A DNA stretch of 64,000 nucleotides from Zea mays (lineage: Eukaryota; Streptophyta; Magnoliopsida; Poales; Poaceae), in NCBI RefSeq assembly GCF_902167145.1, contig NC_050101.1, positions 179,858,428 through 179,922,427 on the forward strand, written 5' to 3'. This document shows positions 13,436 through 25,840 of the stretch, piece by piece. Position 1 is the first letter of the stretch; each line of letters starts with the position of its first letter. Under the pieces are notes generated by a model. That model was given only the letters and a program-made list of their open reading frames with translations, did not search any database and was not told the origin of the DNA. Both the position numbers and the translations under genes were made by a program.

Positions 13436-14206
13436 GGTGATTGATGCCAACACAAACCAAAGCAAATGTATAAGTGCGAAATTGAACTAGTTTGCATAAG
13501 GTAGGTGCATAGATTAATAAGAATTAAACCAATTTTATAACTTCACTAGATATGCATGGATTGCTTTCTTTTATTTATCATTTTGGACCACGTTTGCACC
13601 ACTTGTTTGTTTTTGCAAATTCTTTTTGAATTTTTTTCAAAGTCATTTGCAAATAGTCAAAGGCATATGAGTAAGATTGTTAGAAGCATTTTCAAAATTT
13701 TGAATTTTTTTCCTTGTTTCAAATGCTTTTCCTTTGACTACAACAAAACTCCCTCTGAATGAAATTCTCCCCTTAGTGTTCAAGAGGGTTTTTCAGATTT
13801 TTGAAAACACTAATAATTTTCTCCCCCTTTTGAAAACACATTAAGATACTAATTTGAAAATTTCTTTTAAAATTTGGTGGTGGTGCGGTCCTTTTGCTTT
13901 GGGCTAATACTTTCTCCCCCTTTGGCATTAATCGCCAAAAACAGAGACATTGAGAGCCCCTTTAACATTCTCCCATTGGTACAAGTGAATATGAGTGAAA
14001 AGATTATACCAATGTGAGAGTGATGTGGAGTAACGATGAAGTGTAAATGGTACCGGTAGAGTGGAGTGGAAGCCTTGTCTTCGTCGAGTACTCCATTTCC
14101 CTTTCAATCTACGACTTAGCATAACAATACGCTTGGAAACACATTAGTCGTAGCAAATGAAAGAGATAAGATCAAAGGTATATAAATGAGCTATGTGTGC
14201 AATGTT
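13436..14206 (-). other. Copia 2 non-coding region between RNase H and the 3' LTR
   Basis: About 770 bp with no coding signal on either strand. It contains several further CTCCCCC(T) tracts (13755-13920), which read as purine-rich GGGGGAG runs on the element's own strand. Such repeated polypurine tracts before the 3' LTR are known for Sireviruses. Confidence 0.6.
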
Positions 14207-17200
14207 TCAATCAAAGTTCTGAGAATCAAGAATATTTAGCTCATTCCTAAGTTTGCTAAAGGTTTTCTCATCTAAAGGCTTAGTAAAGATATCGGCTAAT
14301 TGATCTTTGGTGTTAATGTAGGCTATCTCGATATCCCCCCTTTGTTGGTGATCCCTCAAAAAGTGATACCGAATGTCTATGTGCTTAGTGCGGCTGTGTT
14401 CAACGGGATTCTCCGTCATGCGGATAGCACCCTCATTGTCACATAGTTGAGGGACTTTGCTCAATTTGTAGCCATAGTCCCTGAGGGTTTGCCTCATCCA
14501 AAGCAATTGCGCACAACAATGGCCTGCGGCAATATACTCGGCTTCTGCGGTTGATAGGGCTACTGAATTTTGTTTCTTTGAAGCCCAAGACACCAGGGAT
14601 CTCCCCAGAAACTGACAAGTCCCTGATGTGCTCTTCCTATCAAATTTAAACCCTGCCCCAATCGGCATCGGAATATCCTATCAAGTCAAAAGTGGATCCC
14701 CTAGGGTACCACATCCCAAACTTAGGAGTGTAAACTAAATATCTCATGATTCTCTTCATGGCCCTAAGGTGAACTTCCTTAGGATCGGCTTGGAATCTTG
14801 CACACATGCATATGGAAAGCATAATATCCGGTCGAGATGCACATAAATAGAGTAAAGATCCTATCATCGACCGGTATACCTTTTGATCTACGGATTTACC
14901 TCCCGTGTCGAGGTCGAGATGCTCATTTGTTCCCATGGGTGTCTTGATGGTCTTGGCATCCTTCATTCTAAACTTCTTAAGAATGTCTTGAATGTACTTC
15001 GTTTGGCTGATGAAGGTGCCCTCTTGGAGTTGCTTGATTTGAAATCCTAAGAAATATCTCAACTCCCCCATCATTGTCATCTCGAATTTTTGTACCATGA
15101 TCCTACTAAACTCTTCACAAGTAGATTTGTTAGTAGACCCAAATATAATATCATCAACATAAATTTGGCATACAAACAAATCATTTGCAATAGTTTTGGT
15201 AAAGAGTGTAGGATCGGCTTTTCTAACTTTGAAGCCATTAGTGATTAGAAAGTCTCTCAGGCATTCATACCATGCTCTTGGGGCTTTTTTAAGCCCATAA
15301 AGTGCCTTTGAGAGCTTATAGACATGGTTAGGGTACTCACTATCTTCAAAGCCGGGAGGTTGCTCAACATAGACCTCTTCCTTGATAGGTCCATTGAGGA
15401 AAACACTCTTCACGTCCATTTGATAGAGCTTAAAGCCATGGTAAGTAGCATAGGCAAGTAATATGCGAATTGACTCAAGCCTATCTACGGGTGCATAAGT
15501 TTCATCGAAATCCAAACCTTTGACTTGTGAATAACCCTTGGCCACAAGTCAGGCTTTGTTCCTTATCACCACACCATTCTCATCTTGCTTGTTGCGGAAT
15601 ACCCATTTGGTACCTATAATATTTTGATTAGGACGTGGAACCAAATGCCATACCTCATTCCTCATGAAGTTGTTGAGCTCCTCTTGCATTGCCAGCACCC
15701 AATCTGAATCTCTTAGTGCATCCTCAATCCTGTAAGGCTCAATAGAGGACACAAAAGAGTAATGTTCACAAAAATGAGCAACACGAGATCTAGTGGTTAC
15801 CCCCTTATGAATGTCGCCGAGGATGGAGTTCATGGGGTGATCTCGTTGGATTGCTTGGTGAACTCTTAGGTGTGGCGGTCTTTGACCCTGAATTTCTTGA
15901 TCATCTTCCTTATCATTATCTTCATCATCTCCCCCTTGATCATTGATCTCATCTTGAGGTGGCTCATCCTCTTGATCTTCTTCTTCAACATCGTGAGCCT
16001 GTTCCTCATCTTGGGTTGGTGGATATGCTTGAATGGAAGATGACGGTTGATCTTGTGTTTGTGTAGGCTCTTTGGATTCCTTAGGGCACACATCCCCAAT
16101 GGACATGTTCCTTAGCGCCATGCACGGAGCCTCTTCATCATCTAATTCATCAAGATCAACTTGCTCCACTTGGGAGCCATTAGTCTCATCAAACACAATG
16201 TCACAAGAAACCTCAACCAATCCAGTGGATTTGTTGAAGACTCTATATGCCCTTGTGTTTGAGTCATATCCTAGTAAAAAGCCTTCTATAGCCTTAGGAG
16301 CAAATTTAGATTTTCTACCTCTTTTAACAAGAATAAAACATTTGCTACTAAAGACTCTAAAATATGAAACATTGGGCTTTTTACCGGTAAGGAGTTCATA
16401 AGATGTCTTCTTGAGGATTCGGTGAAGGTAGAGTCGGTTGATGGAGTAGCAGGCGGTGTTAATCGCCTCGGCCCAAAACCGGTCTGGTGTCGTGTACTCA
16501 TCAAGCATGGTCCTCGCCATGTCCAATAGAGTTCTATTTTTCCTCTCCACTACACCATTTTGTTGAGGTGTGTAGGGAGAAGAGAACTCATGCTTGATGC
16601 CCTCCTCCTCAAGGAATCCTTCAATTTATGAATTCTTGAACTCCGTCCCTTTGTCGCTTCTAATATTTTTTATCCTTAAGCCGAACTCATTTTGAGCTTG
16701 TCTCAAGAATCCCTTTAAGGTCTCTTGGGTTTGTGATTTATCCTGCAAAAAGAATACCCAAGTGAAGCAAGAATAATCGTCCACAATTACTAGACGGTAC
16801 TTACTCCCGCCGATGCTTATGTAAGCTATCGGGCCAAATAGATCCATGTGGAGTAGCTCGAGCGGCCTGTCCGTTGTCATGGTGTTTTTGTGTGGATGAT
16901 GGGTACCAACTTGCTTTCCTACTTGACATGCGCTACAAACCCTGTCTTTCTCAAAATGAACATTTGTTAGTCCCAAAATGTGTTCTCCCTTTAGAAGCTT
17001 GTGAAGATTCTTCATTCCAACATAGGCTAGTCGGCGATGCTAGAGCCAACCCATATTAGTCTTAGCAATTAAGCAAGTGTCAAGTTCAGCTCTATGGAAA
17101 GCAACTAAGTATAGCTGACCCTCTAACACTCCTTTAAATGCTATTGAATCATCACTTCTTCTAAAGACAGTAACACCTACATCACTAAAAAGACAGTTGT

Positions 17201-20075
17201 AACCTATCTTACATAATTGAGAAACTGAAAGCAAATTGTAATCTAATGAATCTACAAGAAAAACATTAGAAATAGAATGGTCAGGTGATATAGCAATTTT
17301 ACCAAGTCCTTTGACCAAACCTTGATTTCCATCCCTAAATGTGATAGCTCGTTGGGGATCTTAGTTTTTCTCGTAGGAGGAGAACATTCTTTTCTCCCTG
17401 TCATGTGGTTTGTGCATCCGCTATCAATTATCCAACTTGAGCCCCCGGATGCATAAACCTGCAAAACAATTTAGGCCTTGTTCTTAGGTACCCAAACAGT
17501 CTTGGGTCCTTTGACGTTAGAAACAAGCACCTTGGGTACCCAAACACAAGTCTTTGATCCCTTGTGTTTGGCTCCAACATATTTGACAACTACTTTGCCT
17601 GATTTGTTAGTTAAAACATAAGAAGCATCAAAAGTCTTAAATGAATGTTATGATCATTTGATGCAGTAGGAGATTTCTTTTTAGGCAATTTGACATGGGT
17701 TGATTGCCTAGAACTAGATGTCTCATTCTTGTACATAAAAGCATGGTAAGAAACAGAATGTGACTTCCTAGCATGAATTCTCCTAATCTTGTGCTCAGGA
17801 TAACCAGCAGGATATAAAATGTAACCCTCGTTATCCTGAACCATGGGAGCTTTGCCCTTAATAGAATTAGACAATTTCTTAGGGGCATTAAGCTTAACAT
17901 TGCCTCCCTGTTGGAAGCCAATGTCATCCTTAATGCTAGGGCGTCTCCCACTATAGAGCATGCTCCTTGCAAATTTAAATTTTTTATTTTCTATTTCATG
18001 CTCATTAATTTTTGCAGTAAATTGATCTATGTGATCATTTTGTTGTTTAATTAAAGCTAGGTGATCATGGATAGCATCAACATTAATATCTCTACATCTA
18101 GTGCAAATAGAAACATGATCAACAGTAGATGTAGAGGGTTTGCAAACATTTAATTCATCAATCTTAGCATGTAATATAGCATTCTCATTTGTAAGACTGG
18201 AAATAGAATCATTGCAAACATTCATATCTTTATCCTTAGCAATTAATTTATCATTCTCAATTTTAAGGCTAGAAAGTGATGCATTATTTAATTTTTCAAT
18301 CTTAGCAATTAAACTATCATTTTCATTTCTAAGACTGACAATTAAATCATTGCAAGCATTTAATTTTCAACCTTAGCAATAAAATTAGCATTCTTAGTTC
18401 TAAGGTTGGAAATAGTGTCATGGCATATGCTAAGCTCATTAGTCAATTTTTCATATTTTTTTACCTCTTGAGCATAAGCATTCTTTACCTTAACATGCTT
18501 CTTATTTTCCTTAATAAGAAATTCCTCTTGGCTATCCAAGAGTTCATCCTTCTCATGAATAGCACCTATCAATTCATTTAATTTTTCTTTTTGTTGCATG
18601 TTAAGGTTGGCAAAAAGAGTAAGCAAGTCATCTTCATTATCACTAGAGCTAGCCTCATCACTAGATGTTGTATATTTGGTGGAGGCTCTAGATTTTACCT
18701 TCTTCCTTTTGTCGTCCTTTGCCATGAAGCACTTGTGGCCGATGTTGGGGAAGAGGAGGCCCTTGTTGACGGCGATGTTGGCGGCATCCTCGTCGGAGGA
18801 GGAGTCGGTGGAGCTCTCGTCGGAGTCCCATTCCCGACACACGTGGGCATCGCCGCCCTTCTTCTTGTAGTACTTCTTCTTTTCCTTCCTCTTTCCCTTC
18901 TTGTCGTCGCCCCTATCACTATCACTAGACATAGGACATTTAGCAATGAAATGACCAGGCTTACCACACTTGTAGCACACCCTTTTGGAATGGGGCTTGT
19001 AATCTTTCCCCTTCCTTTGTTTGAGGATTTGACGGAAGATCTTGATGATGAGCGCCATCTCCTCATTGTCAAGCTTGGAGGCGTCGATGGGGAGCCTACT
19101 TGACGTAGACTCTTCTTTCTTCTCCTCCGTCGCCTTGAATGCGACAGGTTGCACCTCGGGTGTGGAGGTGTCGCCTTGCTCCAAGTTGATGATTTGTTTG
19201 GAGCCTTTGATCATCAATTCAAAGCTCACAAACTTCCCTATAACCTCCTCGGGAGACATTAGCTTGTATCTAGGATCATCACGTATTAATTGAACTTGTG
19301 TAGGATTGCAAAAAACTAGTGATCTTAGAATAACCTTGACCATTTCATGGTCATCCCATTTGGTGCTCCCGAGGTTGCGCACTTGGTTCACCAAGGTCTT
19401 GAGCCGGTTGTACATTGCTTGTGGCTCCCCTTCGATCGTCTACCGTTTGGTGATCTTGGTCACCTCATCTCCTTCGTGCGCGGTCTTGAGCACATCCCAA
19501 ACCTCCTTGGCACTTTTCAACCCTTGCACCTTATTATACTCCTCTCGCCATAGAGAGGCGAGGAGTATAGTAGTTGCTTGGGAATCAAAGTGCTTGATTT
19601 GGGCGACCTCATCTGAATCATAGCCTTCATCCCCCGGCGATGGTACCTACGCTCCAAATTCAATAATGTTCCATATGCTTGCGTGGAGTGAGGTTAGGTG
19701 ATGCCTCATTTTATCACTCCACATACAATAGTCTTCACCATCAAAAACCGGTGGTTTGCCTAATGGAACGGAAAGTAGAGGAGTGTGTCTAGAGATACGG
19801 GGATAACGAAGTGGCATCTTACTATACTTCTTGCGCTCATGGCGCTTAGAAGTGACGGACGACGCGTCGGAGCTGGAGGTGGATGGCAACAAAGAGTCGG
19901 TATTGTAGTAGACCACCTTCTTCATCTTCTTTTTCTTGTCGCCACTCCAATGCGACTTGTGAGGAGGTGATCCCTCCTTTAGCTTGTTGCCGGTCTCCCT
20001 TGATGGAGCCTTCCTGTGGCTTGTGGATTTGTCGCCGGTCACGATCTCCCTATTGGCGTGATCTCCCGACATCAC
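14207..20075 (-). pseudogene. Copia 2 gag-pol polyprotein (near full length, broken)
   Basis: On the minus strand, gag starts near 20075 (MSGDHANRE), with the CCHC knuckle CYKCGKPGHFIAKC at about 18980-18940. Protease has WIIDSGCTNHMTG at about 17440-17400. Integrase has its HHCC region and core (17015-16550, VERKN at 16550), RT runs from about 15545 ([10 protein letters not shown] near 15150), and RNase H ends at 14207 with ALSTAEAEYIAAGHC. This is the copia order with integrase before RT. Defects include stops in gag near 19650 and 19440, a frame change near 18360, a frame change just after protease, a stop after EFKNS (about 16628), a stop before the MAKGYSQ block (about 15548), and a frameshift near 14650 between RT and RNase H. 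The copy cannot encode an intact polyprotein. Confidence 0.9.
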
Positions 20076-20104
20076 TTTGAGTGGTTAGACTCTAATGAAG
20101 TAAT

Positions 20105-20118
20105 GGGTTCTGATACCA
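20105..20118 (-). other. Primer-binding site of copia 2
   Basis: On the minus strand TGGTATCAGAACCC follows the LTR end ACTTTCA after an AT spacer. It matches the 3' end of plant initiator-Met tRNA, the usual primer for these elements, and fixes the inner edge of the 5' LTR at 20121. Confidence 0.9.
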
Positions 20119-20120
20119 AT

Positions 20121-23100
20121 TGAAAGTCGCCTAGAGGGGGGGTGAATAGGCGGAATCTGAAAATTACAAACTTAAAGCACAACTGTAAGCCAGGGTTAGC
20201 GTTAGAATTAAACTCGAGTTTGAAAGAGAGGGCGAAAACAAATCAACCAAGAAATAAAGCGGATGACATGGTGATTTGTTTTACCGAGGTTCAGTTCTTG
20301 AGAACCTAGTCCCCGTTGAGGTGGTCACAAAGACCGGGTCTCTTTCAACCCTTTCCCTCTCTCAAATGGTCACCTAGACCGAGTGAGCTTTCTCCTTAAT
20401 CAAACGGGTCACTTAGACCCCACAAGGACCACCACACAATTGGTGTCTCTTGTTTTGATTACATGTTGCTTGAAGAACAAGAATGAGGAAGAAGAAAGCG
20501 ATCCAAGAACAAGAGCTCAAAGAACACGAGTAAAACTCTCTCTCTCTAGTCACTAGGAGTTTGGAGTGAATTTGGGACTTGGAGAGGCTTTGATTCTTTT
20601 GAATTGTGTCTTGTATTGATTGCACTAGCTCTTGTATTGAATGAGATGTCTGAAAAACTTGGATGCTTGGAGTGGTGGTGGTTGGGGTTATTTTTAGCCC
20701 TCAACCACCACATAGCCGTTGGGGAGGCTGTCTGTCGATGGGCGCACCGGACAGTCCGGTGCGCCACCGGACACTGTCTGGTGCGCCAGCCACATCACCC
20801 AACCATTAGGGTTCTGAAGATTCTGACCGTTGGAGCACTGACTTCATGTCGCACCGGACAGTTCGGTGCTGCACCGAACAGGTACTGTTCACTATCCGGT
20901 GCGCCTCTAACGCCTGCTCTGACTTCTGCGCGCACTGTTCACGCACTATTCATGCTTTTGCAGACAACCGTTGAGCTGGTTAGCCGTTGCTCTGCTGGTG
21001 CACCGGACAGTCCGGTGTCTCACCGGACAGTCTGGTGAATTATAGTGGAGTGCACCCTAAGAAACCCAAAGGTGAACATGACAACAATGAGCAGTGACCA
21101 TGTACACAACCATGACAATAATTAACACTGTTGGAGACTTGTTCTCAAGTGCTATGAGTTAAGAACAAGGCAACACAGAAAATGTTAAACGTTAAAGCCC
21201 TTCGTCCTTCGAAGCATTATTTCCCTTAGGATATAATGACTTTCGGACGAAGGTAATGAAGGACATACCTTCATCAACATAACATATAGAGATGAAGAAA
21301 GAATCACATAAAACATAAAAGATAATGTAAACAGTCATACATTATTATTATCTCATTTCTATTTTATTACTATGGAAAAATAGAAATAATATCAAATTAC
21401 AAGTGTACCTTCGACTTGAAAGAAGATAAAAGTACCAGCGTGACGCAAGGATCAATGCCTAGTCCACGTGAATAGTACGGGGTTACTGTTAATCTATTTA
21501 TAGGCACGGGACGCAGCCCATGTAAAATTACACTCATGCCCTTTACATTTGCTAATAACTCTATAGTATTCCATCGAGGTCCAAATAGCCTTTTCATCTT
21601 TAAGTCAGTTTTCCTTTTCTGCTATCATGCCGAAGCTCTCCTGCGCACAGCTTCGGCTTCGCGCTATCCTTCGTACTCCTTCTTGTGCTTCTTCACGCTA
21701 TGGTTTCAACTCAAGTCCGAAGGTACCTGTTCATGCATTATACTTCCAGAAACATTGTTAAATCATGTTTTTGAGGACCTTCGGAAGCCGAAGGCCCCCA
21801 ACAAACACCACACAATCAGGCCAACAGCTAAACATAATATGAAGAAGCTACACAATATAAAAGTCAAGAAATAGAGAAGTATGAGGTGGGAGACTGGCAT
21901 GTGTATGAGGTAAAGACTAGCATGTGTATGAGGTATAGCGGATCTAGGTCAGGCAACAGATCTAGGTTAGGGGGAGATGGACCTTGCAGCAAGACCGAAG
22001 GGTTAGTAAAATCGAAGCAAAAATACAAGAAAATGTTAAAGAACAACAGATCTAGATGGGGGACAAACCTGAGAAGATGAAGATGTGATTGTTGCTACGG
22101 TGAGCTGATCTAGGACAGGGGAAAGCTGAAAGTCACCTAGAGGGGGTGAATAGGCAGAATCTGAAAATTATAAACTTAAAGCACAACTACAAGCCAGGGT
22201 TAGCATTAGAATTAAACTCGAGTTCGAAAGAGAGGGCGAAAACAAATCAACCAAAAAATAAAGCTGATGACATGGTGATTTGTTTTACCGAGGTTCGGTT
22301 CTTGAGAACCTAGTCCTCGTTGAGGTGGTCACAAAGACCAGGTCTCTTTCAACCCTTTCCCTCTCTCAAACGGTCACCTAGACCGAGTGAGCTTTCTCCT
22401 TAATCAAACAGGTCACTTAGACCCCACAAGGACCACCACACAATTGGTGTCTCTTGTTTTGATTACAAGTTGCTTGAAGAACAACAATGAGGAAGAAGAA
22501 AGTGATCCAAGAACAAGAGCTCAAAGAACATGAGTAAAACTCTTTCTCTAGTCACTAGGAGTTTGGAATGAATTTTGGACATGGAGAGGCTTTGATTCTT
22601 TTGAATTGTGTCTTGTATTGATTGCACTAGCTCTTGTATTGAATGAGATGTCTGAAAAACTTGGATGCTTGGAGTGGTGGTGGTTGGGGTTATTTATAGC
22701 CCTCAACCACCACATAGCCGTTGGGGAGGCTGTCTATCGATGGGCGCACCGGACAGTCTGGTGCGCCACCGTACACTGTCCGATGCACCAGCCACTTCAC
22801 CCAACCGTTAGGGTTCTGAAGATTCTGACTGTTGGAGCGCTGACTTCATGTCGCACCGGATAGTCCGGTGCTGCACCGGACAGGTACTGTTCACTATCCG
22901 CTGCGCCTCTGACGCCTGCTCTGACTTCTGCGTGCACTGTTCACGCACTATTCATGCTTTTGTAGACGACCGTTGCGCTAGTTAGTCGTTGCTCCGCTAG
23001 TGCACCGGACAGTCCGGTGTCACACCGGACAGTCCGGTGAATTATAGCGGAGTGCGCTCTGAGAAACCCAAAGGTGAAGAGTTCAGAGTGTACGGTCCCT

Positions 23101-23341
23101 GGTGCACCGGACACTGTCTGGTGGCACACCGGACAGTCCGGTGCGCCAGACCAGGGTCCTCTTTGGTTTCTTTTGCTCCTTTCTTTTGAACCCTAACTTT
23201 GATCTTTTATTGGTTTGTGTTGAACCTTTATGCACCTGTAGAATATATAATCTAGAGCAAACTAGTTAGTCCAATATTTGTGTTGGGCATTCAACCACCA
23301 AAATCATTTATAGGAAAAGGTTTGATCCTATTTCCCTTTCA
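20121..23341 (-). repeat. 5' LTR array of copia 2: one truncated LTR + flank unit, then a full LTR
   Basis: The order in plus coordinates is truncated LTR (20121-21076), flank segment S (21077-22126, enlarged by a solo LTR), then a full LTR (22127-23341). The truncation point and the junction GTGAA/CATGAC are identical to those in the 3' array. S is genomic DNA that flanks the left end of the element at 9249-9618, so its presence at the right LTR cannot come from simple transposition. Without the 675-bp solo LTR and its 5-bp duplication the array is about 2.54 kb. Confidence 0.85.
21129..21803 (-). mobile_element. Solo LTR of another retrotransposon family
   Basis: A 675-bp unit with TG...CA ends (TGTTGGAGACTTG...CCCCCAACA) is flanked by the 5-bp duplication AACAC (21124-21128 and 21804-21808). 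The other S copies near 9298 and 11875 read AATTAACACCACACAATC and show the empty site with a single AACAC. A TATAAATA box on the minus strand (near 21490) suggests minus orientation. CTTCG/CGAAG-rich motifs suggest a high-copy maize-type gypsy family that I cannot name with confidence. No internal region is present, so it arose by LTR-LTR recombination. Confidence 0.9.
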
Positions 23342-23346
23342 AAAGC

Positions 23347-24397
23347 GATGACCCAACCAACATTGCGACACATCTAGGGTTCACTCACAGCTAAGAGCCG
23401 ACGAGGACGTAGGTGAGGAATCCTTGCAAAAAAGAAATCAATCGTCGAAATCGGAACACCGAGAAAGAAACATGCGAGATAGAAACACTGAGAAAGGGGA
23501 CTAACCTCCCATTAGGGCACGCTCGTCACCGGCAGCAAAGCAGTTGAGGAGAATGACGACAAAGAGGTGATAGCTGTGTGATCTCATCCGCGGGGGCAAA
23601 GAAGATCAGGTGGGAGACGAGAGAGGTGGTCCGCGCGAGCTCGTTCGCCGAGTTGTGGCTGCGATAGTGAAAACCCTAGCATCATGTGTTGTGCACAAGA
23701 GTGAGAAATGAACCGGAGTCGAACCAGGCCGGCCAGGGAAGCGAAACCCTCCCAGCCAGGCCACAGAATCGTTTGTGACTCGCCTCAACTAGACTCCCAG
23801 GCTGGGCTAGGCAACTAAACACACCCATAGTATACGAAATGGATTGGGCCAAGCAACAAAACACACCCTATATGTCTCCGTGTGATGAAGAAACAACAAC
23901 CCCACTGGTGCAACGCCATGCCTGCCTACGATGCGTCAAATCATGAGGAAATCTAAGGCTGGAGCAGTGGCGGCCGGCTGGGCTCCAGTCCTGTCTTGTC
24001 CCGACCACCACACACAGACACACCCTTGCCTTTGCCTGTAGTAGGGGTGCCCTGCCTTTCCATCGCATGCGAGGGAGAAGCAGATCGCCATGACAGCGAC
24101 GCTTGGTCTCCCCTCCCCATCCGCTATCGCAGCCTTTGCCGGACACGCACGCATGGAAAGATCCATGCGCACGGCGGCGCTTTAGAATCATGCCGGCGCA
24201 TCATCTCTGTCGTCGTCCTGCGACTGCGAGTCGATAATCACCACGATTAGACTCGTCAAAACCACCCACCCATCGTTTTCCATGTCATATGATAATAGTT
24301 GAACAAGAACAGTGAGAGCACGTTGCTATAAAAAATGTAGAAACCTCACTTTCCAAATAGCAGAATAGAACTGTATAATTTATTTATTAATTCAAAA
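23347..24397. other. Flanking DNA between copia 2 and the first Helitron, no gene seen
   Basis: The AGGGTTCACTCACAG and AAAACCCTAGC motifs look like the GC-richer part of a plant LTR or 5' leader, so the decayed LTR at 7379-9618 may continue here beyond the copia insertion. Open frames on both strands in the GC-rich part (23860-24250) have no recognisable domains, and I do not call them genes. Confidence 0.5.
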
Positions 24398-25057
24398 TCT
24401 CTACTAACTATTAAGCCAACAGTGTAGACTGCCCCCGCCTGGCTCCCCCTCCACGTAACAGTCTCTTGCTCCGCGTCCGCAACCCACGCTCCCTCTGCCC
24501 TCCGTGATGCTCGTGCCACGTCCGCGTCTACCGCGCACGCTCCCCCCTACCCCACATCCCCTCCTCCGTTCTTATCCTCATACCCCCACCTCCCTTCACT
24601 ACCGCCCCTCGTCTGAGCTCCACCCCCACCGCCGCAGTGCCAATGTCGTAGTGGTGGGGCCGAGAAGCGTAGGGTGGCAGTGGCGGCACGTCGGTGGTGG
24701 TGAAGATGGAGAGCCCGGACTGGGCCGTCCGGGAGCCAGAGGCGGCAAGGGGGAAGGCCGGTCGCGGCAAGAACACTCGCTAGATCACGTGGGTGCTTCT
24801 ACTCAAGGCGCACTGCACCACGGGAAAGCTCACGGGCGCCGCCTCTGCCACGCTGTCCCCGTCTACACTGAGTCCCCCCTCGCGTGATTTAACCCCTCGC
24901 CTCGCTCGCTGCCTCTGGTTCCCTACAACGCGCACACCAAATTCGTTCCTCGGTCGCTCTCCCTAGCCATGTCCTTCTCCCCCCACAGATCTCCACGGGA
25001 CGTGAGGTTCATCAATTCGCCTTCTCTGGGGCTGCCGGATCTCCGCGGCGGCTAGGG

Positions 25058-25416
25058 ATGGGCAACTGCTGCGTAACAACGAACGGAGCCACCGACGCCG
25101 GCGGCAAGAAGCCTAAGGAGCCGAAGTAGAAGAAGGGCAAGAAGCTGAACACCTTCTCGATCGAGTACAATGTCTCGGTGACGGTGAGCGCACCGAGGCT
25201 GGTGGTGCTGTGGGAGCCCACGGGGTGGGACATCGCGGAGCGGTACGAGCTTGGAGCAGAGCTCGGGCGCGGCGAGTTCGGGGTCACCTATCTCTGCACG
25301 GACCGCACCTCAGGGGAGGCGCTAGCCTGCAAGTCCATCTCCAAGAAGAAGCTCTGCACCCTCATCGACGTCGAGGACATGCGCTAGGAGGTGGAGATCA
25401 TGGGGGTCATGGGTCG
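25058..25416 (+). pseudogene. Calcium-dependent protein kinase N-terminal fragment (captured)
   Basis: The frame opens at ATG 25058 with MGNCC, the N-myristoylation/palmitoylation start typical of CDPKs. After a variable basic stretch come [18 protein letters not shown] (the glycine-rich ATP loop), [16 protein letters not shown] (including the VAIK-type lysine) and VEDMR.EVEIM. In family members this begins a kinase linked to four EF-hands for calcium signalling. Here only about 120 codons remain. In-frame TAG codons occur at 25127 (in the linker) and 25385 (where an arginine is expected before EVEIM). Similarity ends near 25416 and unrelated sequence follows. It cannot make a kinase. Confidence 0.88.
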
Positions 25417-25547
25417 ATCCATCACCGGCGCGCAAAACACAGAGACAAAATCTGCATCGCCCTCGCTCCCTAACCACATCAAGCCCGACTGCGAGGACGT
25501 CAACGAGGCCCGTGTGATGGCGACCTCCGTGGCTCCAATACACATCG

Positions 25548-25690
25548 GATGACAGGGCGGGCATTGAGGGGCTCCTGCTCGATGGGATGGACTACAAGGC
25601 CATTCTAGGGCAATGTTGCGAGATGACTGTCCGAGACATGCTGTTGCCGGTCGGCGGGGTCGCCGGATCGCTTCTCCTTGATGAGAAATT
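25548..25690 (+). pseudogene. HMG-CoA reductase fragment (captured)
   Basis: The plus-strand reading [20 protein letters not shown] followed by [18 protein letters not shown] corresponds to the start of the HMG-CoA reductase catalytic domain (family pattern: GIEGLPLDGFDY.SILGQCCE.PVGY..PVG.AGPLLLDG). This enzyme makes mevalonate in sterol and isoprenoid synthesis at the ER. Only about 45 codons are left, with changes in the usually invariant PVGYVQ region (MTVRDM). It lies about 130 bp after the CDPK fragment in the same Helitron-like element. What follows to about 25840, up to a possible splice donor, is not recognised. Confidence 0.75.
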
Positions 25691-25840
25691 GTTTTTGCTT
25701 GTCTGGGACGACAAACACGCCACCATGATGTCATGGTGGGAGGAGGAGGAGCAGGATAGGGAGAAGCAAGACCCACAGGCGCTGGCTTTGACGAGAGCTA
25801 GGCATAACCATGGATGTCACATCGCTTGTGCAGGTATCTG

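Larger units (their letters stand above)
9619..23341 (-). mobile_element. Copia (Sirevirus, Opie/Ji-like) retrotransposon 2 with composite LTR arrays
   Basis: A minus-strand copia element bounded by the 5-bp target duplication AAAGC (9614-9618 and 23342-23346). Reading minus, it has a composite 5' LTR (23341-20121), a Met-tRNA primer site, gag-pol (20075-14207), a polypurine tract and a composite 3' LTR (13421-9619). LTR termini are TGAAAGGG...GACTTTCA. The opening TGAAAGGGAAATAGG and the CCGGAC palindrome clusters fit the maize Opie/Ji Sirevirus group. Several stops and frameshifts make it non-autonomous. Confidence 0.9.

Noticed and set aside
18591..19103. Plus-strand open frames opposite the copia gag
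   Set aside because: Antisense shadows of the gag coding sequence.
23600..24887. GC-rich open frames on both strands around the Helitron A start
   Set aside because: No recognisable domain; frames overlap on opposite strands and stop at element boundaries.
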